From: a virus
Strand: one strand, 5' to 3'
IMG/VR virus record: IMGVR_UViG_3300009156_000067
Location: 1 to 32,127 of that record
Length of the DNA stretch: 32,127 nucleotides
Below, one piece after another: positions 29,926 through 32,127 of this stretch. Made by a program: the position numbers and the translations under genes. Below the pieces are notes generated by a model. The model did not search any database. It was given only the letters and a program-made list of their open reading frames with translations, and was not told the DNA's origin. Each line of letters starts with the position of its first letter. Position 1 is the stretch's first letter.

Positions 29926-30200
29926 CGGAACACCTCCGCCTGGAACGGGGTCAGGGGCGGGGCCTCCTGGAGGAGCCACTGGGAGATCTTGGCCAGGTTC
30001 CCCGGGTGGGTGGCCGCCGAGCCGGCCTCGAGGGCCCGCACCACCGCCACCGTGACCCCCGCCGATCGAGCCACGTCCGCCTGGGAGATCGCCGCCCGCC
30101 GACGATACCAGCCCAGCATGAGGCCCAGCCGCGTCTGGCGCCGGGCCCGCCGCCGGCGCCGTTCGGGGGTGACATAGGCGGCCGCCGAGGGGGCTGTCAC
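29922..30200 (-). CDS. XRE-type HTH protein
   Basis: Protein of 92 aa with a GTG start overlapping the previous stop (GTGA), which favours it over a longer reading from 30281. An Arg-rich segment (TPERRRRRARRQTR) precedes a Cro/CI-type HTH (ISQADVARSAGVTVAVVRALEAG). The C-terminal part (NLAKISQWLLQE) completes the helical domain. It probably regulates early genes, perhaps through operators in this region. The HTH is clear; its target is not. Confidence 0.7.
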   Translation of the reverse strand: MTAPSAAAYVTPERRRRRARRQTRLGLMLGWYRRRAAISQADVARSAGVTVAVVRALEAGSAATHPGNLAKISQWLLQEAPPLTPFQAEVFR

Positions 30201-30421
30201 GGGCGCCCCCGCCGCCACTCCAGACGATCCAGGACCTCCCAGATCGTCCGGGTGGAATAGGTCAAACCAGACCTGGCGCACGCCGTTTTGATCACCTCTG
30301 TCCGGTCAGATCCCGTGTCGGGGAGGGTCTGGGCGAGGGTCCGCGTCAGGGCCAGGATCACCCGGGGTGAGGCCGGATCCTGGGATCCCCGTTTCTTTAG
30401 TTGCCGCTTTTTGCTAGGCAT
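30197..30421 (-). CDS. Small winged-helix-like DNA-binding protein (74 aa)
   Basis: Protein of 74 aa with a very basic start (MPSKKRQLKKRG) and a helical C-terminal domain (TEVIKTACARSGLTYSTRTIWEVLDRLEWRR) resembling a short winged-helix recognition unit. It is encoded right beside the iteron-like array, so it may bind there. No family name can be given with confidence. The ATG lies 91 bp downstream of the array, and the stop overlaps the XRE gene. Confidence 0.55.
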   Translation of the reverse strand: MPSKKRQLKKRGSQDPASPRVILALTRTLAQTLPDTGSDRTEVIKTACARSGLTYSTRTIWEVLDRLEWRRGRP

Positions 30422-30457
30422 TTGACCAGAAGGGCCCCCCCGGTACCCCCCAAGTGC

Positions 30458-30474
30458 CCCGGGCTCCGCCCGGG
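30458..30474. repeat. Perfect G/C hairpin beside iteron array
   Basis: CCCGGGC, loop TCC, GCCCGGG forms a 7-bp perfect stem between the array and the 74-aa gene. No T-tract follows on either strand. It could slow transcription from the replication gene or be part of the origin. Two GTACAG copies stand next to it at about 30495-30506. Confidence 0.35.
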
Positions 30475-30511
30475 AGATCCCCGGAAGATCTTTGGTACAG
30501 GTACAGGTGTA

Positions 30512-30601
30512 CGCGTGACAAACGCGTGACTCACGCGCGTGACAAACCGCGTGACACCCCCACGGTCACGGCCGTGACAAACCGCGTGACTCACGCGTGA
30601 C
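30512..30601. repeat. Helically phased CGCGTGAC array, candidate origin or operator
   Basis: CGCGTGAC occurs exactly at 30512, 30523, 30536, 30548, 30583 and 30594, with a degenerate copy (GCCGTGAC) at 30571. Spacings are 11, 13, 12, 23, 12 and 11 bp, near one or two helical turns. A perfect 14-bp palindrome GTCACGGCCGTGAC sits at 30565-30578, and TCACGCGTGA and TCACGCGCGTGA palindromes also occur. The array lies immediately downstream of the replication-type winged-helix gene. It is read as iterons of a replication origin, or as an operator for the neighbouring HTH proteins. No reading frame across it has coding character. Confidence 0.65.
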
Positions 30602-30604
30602 ATG

Positions 30605-30946
30605 CTACGCCCCCGTCCGGTGGCGGGCCTGCCGCTCCCGCCACTGTTGCCGGAGCTCGAGGACCTCTGCCCGGGACTTATTCCACTGGAGATAATCGTG
30701 GACGATCCACCCGTCCACGGCCCGGGTCCACAGGCCGGCCCGCTCGAGCTCGTCCAGGTGGGCCCGGGTGATCTTGATCCCCGGGAGCAGGCCCGAGACC
30801 GCCTCCGCCGGCAGCCGGCCGTCCGTCAGGAATTCCTGACAGTAGACCAGGCCCGCGAGCCACAAGCGGACCCCCCGATCGGAGAGGCTGAGCATCTTAG
30901 GGTGACGTAAGGCGCCCAGCGCCACCACCGCATAGCGGATCGCCAT
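30605..30946 (-). CDS. Replication-initiation-type winged-helix protein
   Basis: Protein of 113 aa resembling the N-terminal domain of phage replication initiators or replisome organisers. It shows LSLSDRGVRLWLAGLVYCQEF, then DGRLPAEAV, GLW and a G-W-I-V-H-D-Y-L-Q-W-N motif, ending in a charged helix (SRAEVLELRQQWRERQ). Such domains bind origin DNA. It stands alone here, without a helicase-loading domain, primase or polymerase, so replication would rely on host enzymes. The array just beyond its stop is a natural target. Overall a good but not certain match. Confidence 0.65.
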   Translation of the reverse strand: MAIRYAVVALGALRHPKMLSLSDRGVRLWLAGLVYCQEFLTDGRLPAEAVSGLLPGIKITRAHLDELERAGLWTRAVDGWIVHDYLQWNKSRAEVLELRQQWRERQARHRTGA

Positions 30947-30949
30947 GGG

Positions 30950-31210
30950 TCACCCCGCCTTGCGCACCGGCCGCCGGGGGGCGGTCAGCCCTAAGCGCCG
31001 GACGAGGTCCGCCCCCACCCCGTCAATATCGCGGGCCACCTCCGCCCGGGGCGTCCGGGGCCGGCCGATATTCGGCAGACACCGCGGGCCCCAGGTCCCG
31101 GCCAGCCGCTTGTTCCGGATCGTCCGGGATGAGATCCCGTAGATCTCCGCCAGATCGCCGTCGGTCAGCAGATCGGGGTAATCCTCAAGTTTTCGTCCGC
31201 CGGCGCCCAT
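30950..31210 (-). CDS. Small HTH protein (excisionase/MerR-like)
   Basis: Protein of 86 aa starting MGAGGRKLEDYPDLLTDGD, with GGAGG five bases before the ATG. The HTH (DLAEIYGISSRTIRNKRLAGTW) resembles those of excisionases and other small DNA binders. It follows the XRE gene with a 26-bp overlap and precedes the replication gene by 3 bp. It could be the missing excisionase, although it is far from int on the map, or an early regulator. An upstream start (31345) is less likely because of the strong ribosome site. Confidence 0.65.
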   Translation of the reverse strand: MGAGGRKLEDYPDLLTDGDLAEIYGISSRTIRNKRLAGTWGPRCLPNIGRPRTPRAEVARDIDGVGADLVRRLGLTAPRRPVRKAG

Positions 31211-31463
31211 GGCCGCCTCCGTTGTCCGGGAAACAATCCGGGAACAGATCATCGAGGGACGCCTCGAGGATCCCGCTGAGTTGCACTGCGATATGGAGCT
31301 TGGGCGGACTCTTGCCCTGTTCCAATTCGCTGTAGCGGGGGACACTCATCCCTAATTGCTGGGCCACCTGGGCCTGGGTGAGGTCTCGCACCCGGCGCCA
31401 GGCCCGGAGACCTTTGAGGACCGGGGGCGGGTGATCACGTGCGGACGCCGCCGTATGCACCAT
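31185..31463 (-). CDS. XRE-type transcriptional regulator, first gene of early operon
   Basis: Protein of 92 aa with a Cro/CI-type HTH (LTQAQVAQQLGMSVPRYSELEQGKSPP) at about 28-54 and a short C-terminal part (ASLDDLFPDCF). The start at 31463 is chosen because a good minus-strand promoter has its -10 at 31567-31572, so starts at or above 31571 cannot be transcribed from it. The plus regulator at 31666 is divergent. A cro-like or repressor role at the divergent region is likely. Confidence 0.75.
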   Translation of the reverse strand: MVHTAASARDHPPPVLKGLRAWRRVRDLTQAQVAQQLGMSVPRYSELEQGKSPPKLHIAVQLSGILEASLDDLFPDCFPDNGGGHGRRRTKT

Positions 31464-31566
31464 TGCACCAAAATTCTCCACCAAGTGACGGAGTTGGGGG
31501 CCCCGCCGGGAAGGGGTGGCGAAAAGGTTATGGAATTCCGCTGGGCTAGACGGACCGAACCGGGAA

Positions 31567-31595
31567 TTCATACCCCGTGGAGACGATGGGGTCAA
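31567..31595 (-). promoter_or_regulatory. Promoter of the early minus-strand operon
   Basis: On the minus strand -35 TTGACC (31590-31595) and -10 TATGAA (31567-31572) are separated by exactly 17 bp, a sigma70-type arrangement. The expected start near 31560 leaves a leader of about 97 bp before the XRE gene. GAATTC occurs at 31533, 31564 and 31598, overlapping or flanking the -10 and -35, and could be part of an operator. Confidence 0.55.
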
Positions 31596-31615
31596 GAGAA
31601 TTCGACTACAATCCC

Positions 31616-31658
31616 CTACCGTCGTGGTAGTATTCGGTATTCCGGAAGTTTTTCCGGA
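31616..31658. promoter_or_regulatory. Two inverted repeats, putative operators before the plus-strand regulator
   Basis: CTACC, GTCGT, GGTAG (31616-31630) and TCCGGAA, GTTT, TTCCGGA (31641-31658) stand just before the regulator gene at 31666. The second resembles the GGAAAAGTTTTCC palindrome upstream of the late operon. They are probable binding sites for one of the XRE proteins. Binding is inferred. Confidence 0.5.
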
Positions 31659-31665
31659 TTAGCGT

Positions 31666-32055
31666 ATGTATACTGCTCACTTCGTGGCTCCCCCGCATTT
31701 GTCGTGGCACGCTGGCCACGTCGTCCGAGCCCTCCGGGAGCGCCAGCAGTGGACCCAGGTTACGTTAGGCGAACGGGCCGGGACCAAACGGGCCCCGATC
31801 TCCCCACAAACGATCCTCCGGCTGGAACACACCGGGACCGCGTCCCCGCGGGTCCAGGCCGGGGTGGCCCGCGCCCTGGACCTCACCTGGGCGGAGATCC
31901 TCGAGGCCGTCCCCATGGCCCTGTCCCCGGCCTGGGGGCAGATCATCGCGTCGTTGCGGATCTTCGAGATGAACCTCCGGGCGGAGCTGGCCCCGCCGGC
32001 GCCCGCCCAGAAAAACGACCGCGCCCCGCGGGCGGGAGGCCCGCCGCGATCATGA
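31666..32055 (+). CDS. XRE-type regulator coupled to integrase
   Basis: Protein of 129 aa with a Cro/CI-like HTH at about 20-72 (LRERQQWTQVTLGERAG, SPQTILRLEHTGTASP). The ATG lacks a clear Shine-Dalgarno site and TATACT at 31669-31674 looks like a -10, so the message may be short-leadered and start further in, for example at GTG 31684. The C-terminus is hydrophilic. Its TGA overlaps the next ATG (ATGA), which begins an integrase. It probably controls lysogeny together with int expression. The same arrangement, with a related C-terminus, stands at the left edge of the window. Confidence 0.7.
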   Translation: MYTAHFVAPPHLSWHAGHVVRALRERQQWTQVTLGERAGTKRAPISPQTILRLEHTGTASPRVQAGVARALDLTWAEILEAVPMALSPAWGQIIASLRIFEMNLRAELAPPAPAQKNDRAPRAGGPPRS

Positions 32056-32127
32056 GTGAGCCCCCTCCGCTCCCCCCCGGCATCAGTCAGGACCCCGACG
32101 GGGCGTACCGCGTCCGGGTCATCTGTC
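31991..32127 (+). repeat. Right-hand copy of the 137-bp unit-end similarity (left copy 1-137)
   Basis: Positions 31991-32127 align without gaps to 1-137 at an offset of 31,990 bp. The integrase part (76 bp) differs at 3 sites. The regulator tail (61 bp) differs at about 15. The boundary therefore repeats, but it is not an exact overlap. It implies a repeat unit near 32.0 kb and homologous junctions on both sides. Confidence 0.85.
32052..32127 (+). CDS. int: Start of a second integrase (partial)
   Basis: The first 25 codons of an integrase nearly identical to the one at 62: it starts MSEPPPLPPGISQDPDG where the first copy has MSQPPP, and the remaining visible residues match. It is truncated by the window end. 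Its ATG overlaps the regulator stop. It is a second, slightly different copy, or the same gene in a variant of a circular genome. Confidence 0.75.
   Translation, partial: MSEPPPLPPGISQDPDGAYRVRVIC

Noticed and set aside
30200-30281. Longer start for the XRE gene at 29922-30200
   Set aside because: It would overlap the upstream gene by 85 bp. The GTG at 30200 overlaps that gene's stop as GTGA, as is usual throughout this genome.
30397-30603. Minus-strand frame across the iteron array
   Set aside because: Its residues come from the repeats (VTRVSHA-type), with no ribosome site and no domain. It overlaps a coherent gene at 30197-30421.

Overview
The window is about 32 kb of very GC-rich DNA (roughly two thirds G+C) carrying a nearly complete temperate siphovirus genome, or a prophage. 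The host is not identifiable from the sequence. It is probably a high-GC, Gram-negative-type bacterium, because one gene encodes a classic lipoprotein with an LLGGC lipobox and start codons and Shine-Dalgarno sites look bacterial. No host housekeeping genes are visible. Genes are tightly packed and most neighbours overlap by ATGA, GTGA or TGATG.

Layout. (1) 1-2001, plus strand: integration module, made of the tail of an HTH regulator, a tyrosine integrase, a small protein combining an integrase arm-domain-like motif with two AT-hooks, and a coiled-coil membrane protein, closed by a terminator at about 2043-2070. (2) 2071-2505, no gene: three helically phased 11-bp repeats and the 3' half of a tRNA-Glu-like gene, read here as the phage attachment region. 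(3) 2506-26676, minus strand, read right to left: terS, a small low-GC gene, terL, a small HTH gene, portal, prohead protease, HK97-type capsid, head-tail connectors, a lectin-tail terminator fusion, a zinc-finger protein, tail tube, tail chaperones with a -1 frameshift, tape measure, baseplate hub, tail tip and fibre proteins, large carbohydrate-directed tail proteins, then a glycosidase-like protein and a holin-like protein. (4) 26803-31463, minus strand: early region with an XRE regulator, HTH proteins, a replication-type winged-helix protein beside an iteron-like array, DUF1064 nuclease, a PP-loop (PAPS-reductase-like) ATPase, HNH endonuclease and several small zinc-binding or unknown proteins. 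(5) 31464-31665: divergent regulatory region, followed on plus by an XRE regulator overlapping a second integrase start.

The last 137 bp resemble the first 137 bp at an offset of 31,990 bp but are not identical. The window therefore spans one phage unit of about 32.0 kb and enters a related second copy of the regulator-integrase junction. Two related prophages in tandem at one tRNA site, or a circular phage assembled from strain variants, both fit.

Features of most interest are the non-identical unit ends, the int/AT-hook/att module, the lectin domain fused to a tail terminator, the phased iteron array, a GGGCCCT frameshift site, and a low-GC micro-gene between the terminase subunits.
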